NCBI RefSeq assembly: GCF_026914185.1
Contig: NC_070568.1
Span: 2,748,001 to 2,812,000 of the forward strand
Source of the DNA: Puccinia triticina
Lineage: Eukaryota > Basidiomycota > Pucciniomycetes > Pucciniales > Pucciniaceae
DNA: 64,000 nucleotides
Direction: 5' to 3'
In this document: piece by piece, positions 1 to 9,670 of the stretch
How positions within the stretch are numbered: the stretch's first letter is position 1
How the letters are laid out: every line of letters starts with the position of its first letter
Made by a program: the position numbers and the translations under genes
Notes under the pieces: model-generated
Seen by the model: only the letters and a program-made list of their open reading frames with translations
Told to the model about the DNA's origin: nothing
Databases searched by the model: none

Positions 1-1139
1 TTTGCGCCCCCACCATACAACTTGTATCGGATAGCCAAGCTGACCGCCCCGTATCTTGATCTCCAGGGACCAAACATCAAGTATTGTGCTCCACCTTTTG
101 ATGTCAAAATTTGCAGGAAATCAAAAGGATCTAACCCGCCTCCGGGCAATTCCTTCAACCAGGCAGGTAGTCTGTTAAAGACCCTTTGCTGCCCGTACCA
201 CGTGAAAACCTCCTTGAATCAGGGGTTTATCCGTGTTTCTGCTATATAACCGCCCCAAGCGTCCTCTTCCGGGTCCAGATTTGTTCCCCACTCCACTGAG
301 TTAATCTGATGATAAGTGTTCCAAGAGTTTTCATCCAGCTGTGCTGCTCCAAGCTCCAATGCCCAATTCACTGGTTCTGGTAATGTTATGTTCCACATAT
401 CCCCGTCCATTATTTCAAAGGGGAGCGATGACTGATATTGCTCCATTCAACTTTGCATAGATACCTCCTCATTTTTGGGTTCCTCTGCCTCCCAGTTTGA
501 TACTTGTAACGCACAAACTTGTCTTAACTTGGGCGGCTCCTTGTACCATCCGGGCGCGTTTGGTAAACATATGGGGATGCAAAGTCTTTGTTGTTCTGAG
601 TCCATAAAACTTAAGATTTCGCCCTTTTGGTTGGAGAGCTCCAGTCTGATGTTATGATCCGCTAGAAAAGGCCTTCCTAACACGGTATGCACCAAACCTT
701 TGACAATAAAGAAGTTTGCCAAGTGCACATATCCTGGAAATACAGTTACAGGTATATTCTCCGCAATCCCAATGATTGGTGTGAAATGCCCTCTTATTCC
801 TCGTAATCGCATAAATACTTCCGTAGTTAAAAGACCTAGCTGGTCTGCAAGATGGTCAGGAATGATATTCATCTCTGCACCAGTATCAATTGAAGTTCTG
901 ATTTTCCGGTTGTTAATAGACATGTCCACCATGCCGACGGGACAAGCATACGTGAGCCTTGAGTCTTTTTCATCCCCTTCCATTTCCAAACTTGTGGAAC
1001 CATTAAATTTGACATTGTTTACCCCCTTCTCTGCTGGGTCCTGGTCTGCTTGACCTTCACTAAGCATTTTGAGAAAGTGAGGGGCAATCTTCAAAATCTC
1101 CTCCAGTGTAAGCGTGTACGTCTGACGAAAGAATTTGTT
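1..1139 (-). pseudogene. pol: Retropepsin-like protease region of gypsy-1 pol, interrupted by TGA codons
   Basis: Read in the same frame as Gag, this begins just after TGA 1140-1142 and contains a typical fungal gypsy leader (TLTLEEILKIAPHF) and then the aspartic protease core: the catalytic motif IDTGAEMN near 890-875 with its Asp intact, and the later VLGRPFL motif near 690-670. The frame is interrupted by TGA at 447-449 and 219-221 but stays open past both to the window edge. All three stops could come from CGA (Arg) by one C-to-T change at a CpG. Programmed UGA read-through is less likely because there are three of them. Confidence 0.7.
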
Positions 1140-2873
1140 TCAGATCAACCTGTCCATTTGTAGTTCTGGTTGCTCTCTTGGGTTTTCTGGCCGGAGGTTC
1201 TTTGTCTTTGCCAATGGTTCTGTGACTTGTTTAGACCTCACAGGGATAATGACACTCTCATCCTCATTTTCCTCCAGCCATGATCCAGGAAAGCTTTTCC
1301 GCCTACTGGGTTCTTTTTGAGCTTCTTGCGTTTTGGATTTGGGTTGACTTTCCCTCTCTGCATCCTTGTTTTTGACAGGCTGGCTTCCAGAAGTCCCATT
1401 CTTTTCCTGTAGTCGCTGTGATTTCCGAAGGCCAAATCCTAAATTATTCTCCAGATCGTCCTCCCCCACATTAAACTGTGGTGGAAACCATGATCCCCAT
1501 TCTTTGACTTCCGCTATTGCTGAGGTTGATACCTTCTCTCCCTTACCTGTCTCTGAAGAAGGTTTCTTCTGTTCTTCCTCGAACCGCCTGACCAAATCCC
1601 TCACTGAGGAGTCTTTATCCATTATTATTGGCTGGTTGTTGGGATAGTAGTATGTTCCTTGGTATTTGTATACATTCCGTACTTTCAGGTCTTGCGGAAG
1701 GTATTCACACTGAGTTACCAAGTGTTTTTCTTTACAATAAAAACACTCTAAAGGACCCAATCTTGCCCTCCCTTCGGGAAGTCCTGGTGATGATGGTCTG
1801 CCAAAATGTGGAGGAGCTTGCCGCTTCTGATTGTCCAATGCTATGGTTAACTTTGTAATCTTATCCTCCAGTTCTTCTCTGGAGGAGGGGGGCTCCTGTA
1901 TTTTTACCGTCTTTCTTGCATTTTCTTTGGGAACCAATGCCTCATCGTCGCCGTCAAAATCCACAATAACCAGTGCTAGTTCCACATAGTGCTTAAGAGT
2001 CTTTAGATTTGGAACAATATTCCTCCCATCTTTTGTTGTATGCAGCTCCTTTGCGTGAGCTAACTCCTTTGTAACTTCCTTCTTTAGCTCAGTGGAAAGT
2101 GCCTTCCATAAGGGGTCCCCGCTTTCCAAGTTCAGGTTTCTATATTCCATCCTTGTAAAGTAGTCCATGATCTCTTCGTAAGTGCCAATGAATTTCTTAT
2201 ACTCTTGTCGGGTACTGATTCCGCCATTTGCTTGAGCCATCTGCACCAGTGTTGGTATTGCGTCCTCCTTATAGCGTCTTAATGGAGTAGCCCGACCCCA
2301 TTTCCTGATCATTTCCTTCTTGAGGAGTTCCCAGTCACCACTCTCATGTCCTTCCATCTGTTCAATGGTTTTGCTGATTTTTTGGTTATGAATTATCAAT
2401 GGTAGCTGGACTGCAACATCTATCCCTCCTGCCTTTTGTAGAAAAGCCACCTTCTCTACCCGCTTGATAAATAATTTGACCTCGGTACCATCGAATTGTA
2501 AGTTGGTCTTTTGAGTGTCCAGTACCACTCCTTTCTGCTCGTTTGGAAGACTGATATCTACTCTTTGTCTGGACTGCTCAATTGCTGGGGACTGAGCAAC
2601 CAAATTCAAAACAGAGTTGAATCCTTCCCCAATGGTAGTGTCCAATCCTGGGGTTCCCCTAGTGTACGGTGTTGAAGTTGCAAATTGCAATGCTGTTGGT
2701 CTGTGTACCGGTGTCTCCGGTAAAGGTACATTTTGTGGGGCTCTGTCCTGTCCAAGAAGAGTCTGTACCAGATCTCTTAACTCAGCTACCGAATTTTCCA
2801 TCCTCGAAATCTGCTCCCGTTGCTCTTGAATTATATTTGACTGATCCATAGTTGATTCTTTGTGATTAGACAT
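1140..2873 (-). CDS. gag: Gag protein of gypsy-1 with zinc knuckle
   Basis: This would be the capsid/nucleocapsid protein of the retrotransposon, binding and packaging element RNA. The frame is open from 3149, but that codon is GTG inside the primer-binding region; the first in-frame ATG is at 2873, giving about 577 residues. A retrotransposon gag-like helical region fills the middle, and near residue 395 there is a zinc knuckle of the form C-X2-C-X3-H-X4-C, with one residue fewer than the standard spacing before His. The tail is rich in Lys, Glu, Arg and Ser. It ends at TGA 1140-1142, but the same frame continues without gap into the protease-linked region, so Gag-Pro may have been one polypeptide. 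Confidence 0.75.
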   Translation of the reverse strand: MSNHKESTMDQSNIIQEQREQISRMENSVAELRDLVQTLLGQDRAPQNVPLPETPVHRPTALQFATSTPYTRGTPGLDTTIGEGFNSVLNLVAQSPAIEQSRQRVDISLPNEQKGVVLDTQKTNLQFDGTEVKLFIKRVEKVAFLQKAGGIDVAVQLPLIIHNQKISKTIEQMEGHESGDWELLKKEMIRKWGRATPLRRYKEDAIPTLVQMAQANGGISTRQEYKKFIGTYEEIMDYFTRMEYRNLNLESGDPLWKALSTELKKEVTKELAHAKELHTTKDGRNIVPNLKTLKHYVELALVIVDFDGDDEALVPKENARKTVKIQEPPSSREELEDKITKLTIALDNQKRQAPPHFGRPSSPGLPEGRARLGPLECFYCKEKHLVTQCEYLPQDLKVRNVYKYQGTYYYPNNQPIIMDKDSSVRDLVRRFEEEQKKPSSETGKGEKVSTSAIAEVKEWGSWFPPQFNVGEDDLENNLGFGLRKSQRLQEKNGTSGSQPVKNKDAERESQPKSKTQEAQKEPSRRKSFPGSWLEENEDESVIIPVRSKQVTEPLAKTKNLRPENPREQPELQMDRLI

Positions 2874-3132
2874 GTTGATACTCTGCTTCTGATCCTGTTC
2901 AATCTTCTCCACGACCTCCTCGAGTGATTTGATTTTCTTGTTCCGTGAGACTGCCGTTGAACCAAATCCTTCTCTGTTTGCTTTCTGTGTTCCTTCTGTC
3001 GCCAATGGCGGACTGGTCGCAATGCTGCTCGCTTGAATGTGCCAAAGGGGAATCTTCCTGATTCTGATCCCCGATTTGAGTTGTTTCCGTTCGGGTTTTT
3101 TTAATCTGTTTCTGATCTTTCTGAAGGTTGTC

Positions 3133-3151
3133 GGCCACTGTTGGGACACCA
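3133..3151 (-). promoter_or_regulatory. Putative primer binding site of gypsy-1
   Basis: On the minus strand this reads TGGTGTCCCAACAGTGG, starting two bases after the LTR end (…TTCTCACA) at 3154. A TGG-initiated stretch directly after the LTR is the normal place for the tRNA primer site; I cannot name the tRNA. Confidence 0.5.
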
Positions 3152-3153
3152 GA

Positions 3154-3944
3154 TGTGAGAACTCCTTTGGGATGGGTTGGCAGTCCTTTGAGGGGGAAAT
3201 AACAATATGATATTCCAGCTAAGTAATACTACTGTTACGGGTGGTTTGAAAGACCTGCCCCTCTGTTATACTACAGAATTCTGACAACAAATTTATTTAT
3301 TGTTGTGGCGTGACTTTTATGACGGAGAAAACTTGTATGTAGTAGTCTCTATCAGACCTAGATCAGTTTTAACAAGTACAAGATGCGTATACAACCTCTA
3401 TATGGCAAGATGGGCAAAGAATATAATCAAGTGAGAATATTTTTTGTTGGGTTTTTAATGGTTTCAGCAGAGGGAAGTGATGATAAAGTGTGGTATGAGA
3501 TTTCTATGTTAATGTATGATGACTGTGTCTTCCGTGATGATGGCAAAATGATGACTGGTGACCACTGAGCTGGGGTGCCTGGGTGATGCTGGAAAAATGG
3601 TGGGAGGAGGGCCTCCTTATATATTCTTTTCTGAGTTATTTTTGCTGGTGAGGGCTGCACTCGAGGCATTTCTGCTGGTGGTGACCCTGTGGATTGCACT
3701 GCCTTCTGCAAGGGGTGCATAACTTAAACTGATGTTCCGCATGACAATGTGTGATTTGTACTTTTTAAGGCAAAGGCCGCATAGGTTGGTTGCACTGCCA
3801 AAGTGGAGGCTTTCTGACCGCATGCATCAATGTAAGGTCCGCGCAACTCTGTTGAGTTGTTAAGTGGAGGCCTAGTCAATGCAGTCTCCAACGTGCAGGT
3901 TGCGTGAGGTGATCTGTAGCTAATAGTGGAGGCCTGCCTAACTA
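3154..3944 (-). repeat. LTR of gypsy-1 (family LTR-A), outer end not resolved
   Basis: On the plus strand it begins TGTGAGAACTCC next to the primer site. It shares blocks with two other copies in the window, at 13672 and 15996: CCTTTGAGGGGGAAATA, then CGGGTGGTTT.AAAGACCTGCCCCTCT, then a block before 3620. Near 3615-3630 the minus strand carries TATATAAGGAGG, which aligns with TATAAAAGGAG and TATTTAAGGAG in the other copies and is a plausible LTR TATA box. The right end was not found and may lie beyond the gag-only element. Confidence 0.6.
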
Positions 3945-3949
3945 GTAAA

Positions 3950-4963
3950 TGTGAGCCTGAGTCTCTATAGTGACAGCAGGACACAAGAAATGGGGGACAA
4001 CAGTTTGATTTCTTGGGATAAAGAAAATACAACTGTAAGAGAAAAAGAGAGAGAGAGAGAAAGAAACCAAGCAGGCTAAGATAGAAGAGAAGTACTAGGT
4101 TATTCTAGTGGGAATGCACGTCCACTGGCAATGCTACTCTTCAGAAGAGTGCTGCTAATCTGTGCTAGAAGTGCTACAGCTTCCTCTCAGGAGGGTATCT
4201 GGATTAGATAAGTTTAATCCAGCCACAGTTTTTTAGACTTCTCTCTGGACAGTCAAGGTTCTTAATGGGAAACCTGAGGGACAGCCCTGCAACCTAGATT
4301 TTGAAGCAAAGGCCAAGTGATTATAAGGGACAGCCCTGTGATCAAGATAGAGGCAAAGGCCTGTAGAATTGAAGGGACAGCCCTGTGATCAAGATAGAGG
4401 CAAAGGCCTGTAGAATTGGAGGGACAGCCCTGTGATCAAGGAGGAGGCAAAGCAAGAAGAAAAGGCAGATCAAGCAAGACACAGAGTTGTACCTCTGAGA
4501 TAATCAAGGTTCAGTGAAAGAGGTTACTTACTGTCAATATCCTAGGCGCCTGTGACGGTAGGTATACTGGGAGTAGAGTAGGCTCTTTGGTGGTGATCCT
4601 GGGGTTATCTGGGTGGTGGTTCTGGTGTGCTGAAGTCTGTGGATCCTCCAGCTGCATGGGGGATCCTGACTTCGAAAATTTTCAAAGTTGGATGACATAA
4701 TCACACATGTACATGTGGTTGGGAGTGCTCAGGCGCGACTACACGGCTCTGCTGCGCATGTGTGTCACAAACCACAAACTCTATGAAGGAGTAGAGATAT
4801 TGTAAAGTGATCAGTGAACGCTAGGGTCAAAATTGCATGAAGAATCAGAATCTGAAGCCAAAACAACCTTATGTTGTAAGGTTAAAAAGATATGAGCACA
4901 TTTAGGTATAAAATGGAGATAAAAGGCAGTTTTAGGTCAACTGTGTTGACTCTAAGGCTGACA
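3950..4963 (-). repeat. 3' LTR of the gag-only element (LTR-B)
   Basis: 1014 bp with TG...CA ends. It contains three to four tandem copies of a ~46-bp motif starting GGGACAGCCCTGTGATC (4271-4460). Further LTR-B copies lie at 17095-18065, 59362-60328 and, inverted and divergent, 52054-52852. Confidence 0.9.
4271..4460. repeat. Tandem ~46-bp repeats inside LTR-B
   Basis: Four successive units begin GGGACAGCCCTG and contain AGGCAAAGGCC; the middle two differ by a single base. The same array is present at 8973-9162 and with fewer units in the other LTR-B copies, so unit number varies between subfamilies. Confidence 0.7.
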
Positions 4964-4980
4964 TTCCCTACCACCAAAGA
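4964..4980 (-). promoter_or_regulatory. Putative polypurine tract of the gag-only element
   Basis: The minus strand reads CTCTTTGGTGGTAGGGAA directly before the 3' LTR begins (TGTCAGCC on that strand). A purine-rich run at this place normally primes plus-strand DNA synthesis. Confidence 0.45.
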
Positions 4981-5073
4981 GGTTTGATTTCCATAAGAAA
5001 TAAAACCAAGAAGGTAGAAACTTTCACACTCCTGGGCCTCCTTACAGGATGTATGCATCTTCACTTGAGATGT

Positions 5074-8000
5074 TCAGCAGAAATTATCCCAAGTCTGGGG
5101 CTGATGGGTCTCTGCTTGGGTTTCACATTCAACTGCATGTGTTCCAAAGTTGAAGTCAATCAGGGGATCATAATTGGAAAGATTCTCCTGTTCCATGGCT
5201 AGGCTCATGTGGTTGTTTCTATGATTGTCTTCTTCATCATCCAACTCAGATTCTTCCTTTTGATTGGAGTCTACTTCTTTGTCTTTCTTATTCTTGGAGT
5301 CATCATCAGAATACGTACCTACATTATGTAACTCACTTCTTGTTCTGGGACATTCTCTAGAAAAGTGACCTGTTTGTTTGCAAAAATGGCAAATGAGTTT
5401 TTCTTTTTCTGGATCTGGGACAGGGTTCCTTCTTGCAAAAGAGTCAATTGGATTTTTAGCTTTATCAACTGCTGAGGTGTTTTTCCAATTGTTTCTATTT
5501 GGATTGGTATAGTTGTTGGCTACAGGTTTATTGCTTTTCATAACTCTGTCTATGACTTCCTCAACAATTATAACCATGTCTTCAAAGTTCATCTCAGTAG
5601 CATCTTTCTTGTATCTGCTCTTAACAGCATGCTCAAGGTTGCCAGGACACTGTTTCAAGATCTTCTCACAGATGAGATAATCACTGAGTTCAGGCTGATA
5701 AGCTCTGAGCCTTTCTCTTTGGGTTCCAAACCATTTGTGGACTTTTCTACCATCATAATCAAAGTGGTCATTCTCAAATTCTTCTTGCATTCTCCATTTC
5801 CAGTTTTCAGTACCAAACTTATTTCTAATGGCATTTTTCCACCATGCCCAAGATTTGTTCCCATATTTATCTCTGAGTCCAAGGTACCAATTTCTAGCAG
5901 TGTCAGTAAGAAGAATGGTCAACCTGCTGATTATCATGCTGTCCAACATTAAGTAATCTCTGACAAAAATATCTGTGTTCTTAATCCATAACTCATGGTT
6001 GTATGGCAATTCTCCTGAGAACTTCTCCCAGTCACTATTCTTTGGTATGCCTTTCCACAACTCTTTCCTCATGTCAGAATCAATTGATCCATGATCAATA
6101 TAAGGGAATTCATCATTGGTAATTAGATTATCATCATTGCTAGCTGACTTGGAGGAATTGACTCTAGCAGATTTGTGGGGGTCAGGTAGAGGAGTATTGT
6201 CCATGGCATGTGGAGGTTTGTGAGAATCATATTGGGAAGGATTTCTCTGATTGCTTTGATTGTGATTACTCTCACTCTGCACATTAAGTAATGGGTTATT
6301 ATAATTAAGATGAGGAGGACAATCCCTATTAGCAGGTGCAATGAAACTTTCTAACTTGGTATTGGTTTGATATACCACAGAAGAAATATCACTAAATCTT
6401 CTCATACTTTGCTCAAACCTGTTATGACCATTAGCTTGAAGATCACTCATTTTGTTTTCTAAAGAAGAAAGCTTGTGATGCATTTTGTCTTCCATATCAT
6501 CTAAGTTCTTACTAAGTGTGTCCATGTTGGAGTGGCATTGGGCTTCATTGACTAGAATAAGGTCTTTTACTCCTTCCAGTTTCTCTTGGACACCTTCCAG
6601 CTTCTCCTCAATGAGTTTTCTCAATTGTTCTAACTCATTTGTGTTCCCAGGTGGTCTTTCTTTGGCACAGTCTCCCACTTGGTTCAGAAATTGATCAAGC
6701 AATTGGGGCATAAATTCCTCTCTAAAGAAGTCTATGATTGAAAAATTCAGTACTTCTTTGAAGTTATGGACGCAAGATTCTAACAAGTTACCTGGGATGG
6801 TTTCAAAATTTTCAGATAACTCAGACAGGAATTTAGAGAAGAGTACTTTTAATTTTCCTTCTAGCAACAAGGGGCCATTATTGGATAAGTTATCATTCAA
6901 GGTATTTAGAAATAATTCTCTACTAGAGGGCCTACAGGGATTTTCTAGGTCTAAACTTAAACCAATGGGAGAGGCTGAACTTAATGAGGAGTGCTTCTGC
7001 CTCTGCCTCTCTTGTTGTCCCTCCCTGTAGTTTGAGTGAGTCTCATATAGAAATCCCCTACATTGAGGATTTGATTGGTGTCCGCCATGGGAAGATTCCT
7101 GTTTCTCCCGGATCCTCTCAAGCCGCGCGAAGGGGCTTGGGTCTGTCTGCCCGCGTGCAGCACTTCGGCGTGCGGATAAGAAGGTTGATGTTGTTGGTAG
7201 TTCGCGTCCTGGCGCTTGTAGGGATGTTGTCGCGACGCTAGGTTCGCATCGAGCTGTGTAGAAGCTGGATGGCATCTTGCTATTTGCTGTTGCAGCGGCG
7301 GCGGGAGCGCGCGCTGAAGCGGCCGGTCGGAGGAGTGGGTAGGATCCCGGTAATCTACTCAGTACGCTCGGTGTTAAAAATCCGGCGGCTCTGGCGTCGG
7401 TGTAGCCATCAAGGGCGGGTGGCTGGGGTGCGGAGCTATAGCTAGGCTGGGATGGGTCTGAGCTATTTGCTCTGGTTTGTTTGGCGGCTTGGTGCCGGTG
7501 GTCCTGTAGAAGAGGGACCTGTCTAAGCTTTCCAGCTTGTCCCGAGGGAGCCATTGCTGGCAGAGTCGACTGACTTCGTCCCTCCTGACTATCTATACTA
7601 TCTTGTCTTGGGCCGTTGCGGCCTAGGACAGGAGCATTCACATGGACTGGATGTTCAGTGATTCCCGGGCTCTGATGAAGAGGTTGAACTGGACGTTGAA
7701 AAGGTGGACTAGACTCGTCACCTCCTACTCCTCTCGAATGACTTCCATCGACCCGGAAGAACTCTCCATGCGTGGGGCCGGAGCGAGCGGAAGGAGGGAT
7801 GGGCTTGGGGAGGCTTTTGTTTGTAAGCTTTTGTGAGGGGTGGCTGTAGAACTGGTCACGAATAAACGGCTGAGCAGCTCCTTGTAGCTTGCTCTTGGGC
7901 AGTTCTCCGCTGCACTCGCCGTCTCTTGCTCCACCTGACGAGGGATGGGAGTGAATTGATTCGACTCCATGGCCATGGACGTGGCTCTCGAGTTGTACAG

Positions 8001-8184
8001 GGCTAATGAGATTACCGTTTCTTGCGGGAGGGGTTTCCCTTCCGCAAAGACCAATAGATCCTTGTTGACCATAAGCAAGGCTGTCTCTACATCTTCGAAG
8101 CCTCTCTTCGGCGGCAGGGCTAAGTTTGTAACGGAGGTGTTGCTTGGTTGAGATATCTCGGCCATCTCTGAGGAGCGGAGGCAT
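5074..8184 (-). CDS. gag: Gag polyprotein of the gag-only LTR element
   Basis: About 1036 residues from the first in-frame ATG at 8184; the frame is open further up to 8406 but only with a GTG. The N-terminal ~400 residues (8184 to about 7000) are rich in Ser, Pro, Arg and Gly and GC-rich. A coiled-coil-like region follows (two LEGVQEKLEGV-type repeats near 6600-6560). The capsid domain lies around 6050-5550 with W-rich motifs (WEKFSGELPYNHELW, TDTARNWYLGL, KSWAWWKNAI) typical of retrotransposon Gag. A perfect zinc knuckle C-X2-C-X4-H-X4-C (CHFCKQTGHFSREC) lies near 5395-5350, and an acidic tail follows. It stops 110 bp before the 3' LTR, leaving no room for pol. It should bind RNA and form particles; whether it makes particles alone is unknown. 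Confidence 0.85.
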   Translation of the reverse strand: MPPLLRDGRDISTKQHLRYKLSPAAEERLRRCRDSLAYGQQGSIGLCGRETPPARNGNLISPVQLESHVHGHGVESIHSHPSSGGARDGECSGELPKSKLQGAAQPFIRDQFYSHPSQKLTNKSLPKPIPPSARSGPTHGEFFRVDGSHSRGVGGDESSPPFQRPVQPLHQSPGITEHPVHVNAPVLGRNGPRQDSIDSQEGRSQSTLPAMAPSGQAGKLRQVPLLQDHRHQAAKQTRANSSDPSQPSYSSAPQPPALDGYTDARAAGFLTPSVLSRLPGSYPLLRPAASARAPAAAATANSKMPSSFYTARCEPSVATTSLQAPGRELPTTSTFLSARRSAARGQTDPSPFARLERIREKQESSHGGHQSNPQCRGFLYETHSNYREGQQERQRQKHSSLSSASPIGLSLDLENPCRPSSRELFLNTLNDNLSNNGPLLLEGKLKVLFSKFLSELSENFETIPGNLLESCVHNFKEVLNFSIIDFFREEFMPQLLDQFLNQVGDCAKERPPGNTNELEQLRKLIEEKLEGVQEKLEGVKDLILVNEAQCHSNMDTLSKNLDDMEDKMHHKLSSLENKMSDLQANGHNRFEQSMRRFSDISSVVYQTNTKLESFIAPANRDCPPHLNYNNPLLNVQSESNHNQSNQRNPSQYDSHKPPHAMDNTPLPDPHKSARVNSSKSASNDDNLITNDEFPYIDHGSIDSDMRKELWKGIPKNSDWEKFSGELPYNHELWIKNTDIFVRDYLMLDSMIISRLTILLTDTARNWYLGLRDKYGNKSWAWWKNAIRNKFGTENWKWRMQEEFENDHFDYDGRKVHKWFGTQRERLRAYQPELSDYLICEKILKQCPGNLEHAVKSRYKKDATEMNFEDMVIIVEEVIDRVMKSNKPVANNYTNPNRNNWKNTSAVDKAKNPIDSFARRNPVPDPEKEKLICHFCKQTGHFSRECPRTRSELHNVGTYSDDDSKNKKDKEVDSNQKEESELDDEEDNHRNNHMSLAMEQENLSNYDPLIDFNFGTHAVECETQAETHQPQTWDNFC
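7725..8165 (-). CDS. Second ORF overlapping the Gag N-terminus in another frame
   Basis: About 147 residues starting at an ATG (8165-8163) with a favourable context (purine at -3, G at +4), only 19 bases downstream of the ATG of the long Gag frame. The product (MAEISQPSNTSVTNLALPPK...) looks at least as protein-like as the overlapping stretch of the long frame, which is Arg/Ser/Pro-rich here. Either this is the real 5' ORF and Gag begins further down, or both are read by leaky scanning, or it is chance. I do not recognise the protein. Confidence 0.35.
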   Translation of the reverse strand: MAEISQPSNTSVTNLALPPKRGFEDVETALLMVNKDLLVFAEGKPLPQETVISLALYNSRATSMAMESNQFTPIPRQVEQETASAAENCPRASYKELLSRLFVTSSTATPHKSLQTKASPSPSLLPLAPAPRMESSSGSMEVIREE

Positions 8185-8651
8185 ATCAATCAGCTCAGAT
8201 GTTTTCTTCCTCTGCGCTGTCCTGCGGCGTTTGACAACTTTTTGCGGTCTATATCGGCAATTATAGATAAGAAGCCGAGGAATCTTTCGAGCGTATTTAG
8301 ATTTTTTTATCTCTTCTTGTTTCGAAGATATAGACAATGCAATGGGGAATAAGTCCGACAAAAGGGTAAATAGCGGTGCGGAGGAGTCGCAATTCTGCAC
8401 TTTCACAAGTACACAGGGTGTAAATTTTTTTTTTTCAAGGGTTCAGTTAGGAAATTTATCAATGTAAAAGCAATTTTGGATGATTTTAGAAGAATTTTAG
8501 CGTTAGTAGGATATGTAGAAAAATTTTTTAAGGTGATTTTTTCGAATTTTAAGAGTTTTTAGTTTGATTTAGTCAGGATGATCAGTCCTTTGGCTTTATA
8601 GCAGTCTAGAATTATGAAAAGGTGAGTAATTTTCCCGATGAGGCCCCCAAT

Positions 8652-9665
8652 TGTGAGCCTGAGTCTCTATAGTGACAGCAGGACACAAGAAATGGGGGAC
8701 AACAGTTTGATTTCTTGGGATAAAGAAAATACAACTGTAAGAGAAAAAGAGAGAGAGAGAGAAAGAAACCAAGCAGGCTAAGATAGAAGAGAAGTACTAG
8801 GTTATTCTAGTGGGAATGCACGTCCACTGGCAATGCTACTCTTCAGAAGAGTGCTGCTAATCTGTGCTAGAAGTGCTACAGCTTCCTCTCAGGAGGGTAT
8901 CTGGATTAGATAAGTTTAATCCAGCCACAGTTTTTTAGACTTCTCTCTGGACAGTCAAGGTTCTTAATGGGAAACCTGAGGGACAGCCCTGCAACCTAGA
9001 TTTTGAAGCAAAGGCCAAGTGATTATAAGGGACAGCCCTGTGATCAAGATAGAGGCAAAGGCCTGTAGAATTGAAGGGACAGCCCTGTGATCAAGATAGA
9101 GGCAAAGGCCTGTAGAATTGGAGGGACAGCCCTGTGATCAAGGAGGAGGCAAAGCAAGAAGAAAAGGCAGATCAAGCAAGACACAGAGTTGTACCTCTGA
9201 GATAATCAAGGTTCAGTGAAAGAGGTTACTTACTGTCAATATCCTAGGCGCCTGTGACGGTAGGTATACTGGGAGTAGAGTAGGCTCTTTGGTGGTGATC
9301 CTGGGGTTATCTGGGTGGTGGTTCTGGTGTGCTGAAGTCTGTGGATCCTCCAGCTGCATGGGGGATCCTGACTTCGAAAATTTTCAAAGTTGGATGACAT
9401 AATCACACATGTACATGTGGTTGGGAGTGCTCAGGCGCGACTACACGGCTCTGCTGCGCATGTGTGTCACAAACCACAAACTCTATGAAGGAGTAGAGAT
9501 ATTGTAAAGTGATCAGTGAACGCTAGGGTCAAAATTGCATGAAGAATCAGAATCTGAAGCCAAAACAACCTTATGTTGTAAGGTTAAAAAGATATGAGCA
9601 CATTTAGGTATAAAATGGAGATAAAAGGCAGTTTTAGGTCAACTGTGTTGACTCTAAGGCTGACA
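8652..9665 (-). repeat. 5' LTR of the gag-only element (LTR-B)
   Basis: 1014 bp, same sequence as 3950-4963 with a constant offset of 4702. Being upstream on the coding (minus) strand it should hold the promoter of the element. Directly inside it, from 8651 downward, the minus strand reads ATTGGGGGCCTCATCGGG, the position of the primer site. Confidence 0.9.
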
Positions 9666-9670
9666 GTAAA

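Larger units (their letters stand above)
1..3944 (-). mobile_element. Ty3/gypsy LTR retrotransposon (gypsy-1), 5' part, cut by the left window edge
   Basis: The minus strand reads, in order: an LTR whose inner end lies at 3154, a primer-binding-like stretch at 3133-3151, a Gag frame, and a protease-linked frame that continues to base 1. Reverse transcriptase and integrase would lie beyond the window. The whole 1-2873 stretch stays in one reading frame and is broken only by three TGA codons (1140-1142, 447-449, 219-221), with no frameshift, so this copy is only lightly decayed. Neither outer boundary nor a target duplication can be seen. The gag-only element at 3950-9665 inserted on its right side, so part of its LTR may continue beyond 9670. 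Confidence 0.8.
3950..9665 (-). mobile_element. Complete gag-only LTR retrotransposon (LTR-B family), 5716 bp, target duplication GTAAA
   Basis: Two direct repeats of 1014 bp (3950-4963 and 8652-9665) begin TGTGAGCC and end GGCTGACA on the plus strand and read as identical base by base where I compared them. The 5-bp GTAAA occurs at 3945-3949 and again at 9666-9670, as expected of integrase-made target duplication. The internal 3688 bp hold one long minus-strand frame, a Gag protein; I found no protease, reverse transcriptase, RNase H or integrase motif in any frame. The structure matches the non-autonomous class known in plants as TR-GAG: it would be mobilised in trans by a full-length relative. 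Identical LTRs and an open frame suggest very recent insertion. Confidence 0.9.

Noticed and set aside
1140..1142. Programmed UGA read-through between Gag and protease as the main explanation
   Set aside because: Two more in-frame TGA codons occur downstream and all can be explained by CpG decay; kept only as a question to check.
5629..5952. Plus-strand frames within the gag-only element
   Set aside because: Antisense to Gag capsid coding; no conserved motif.
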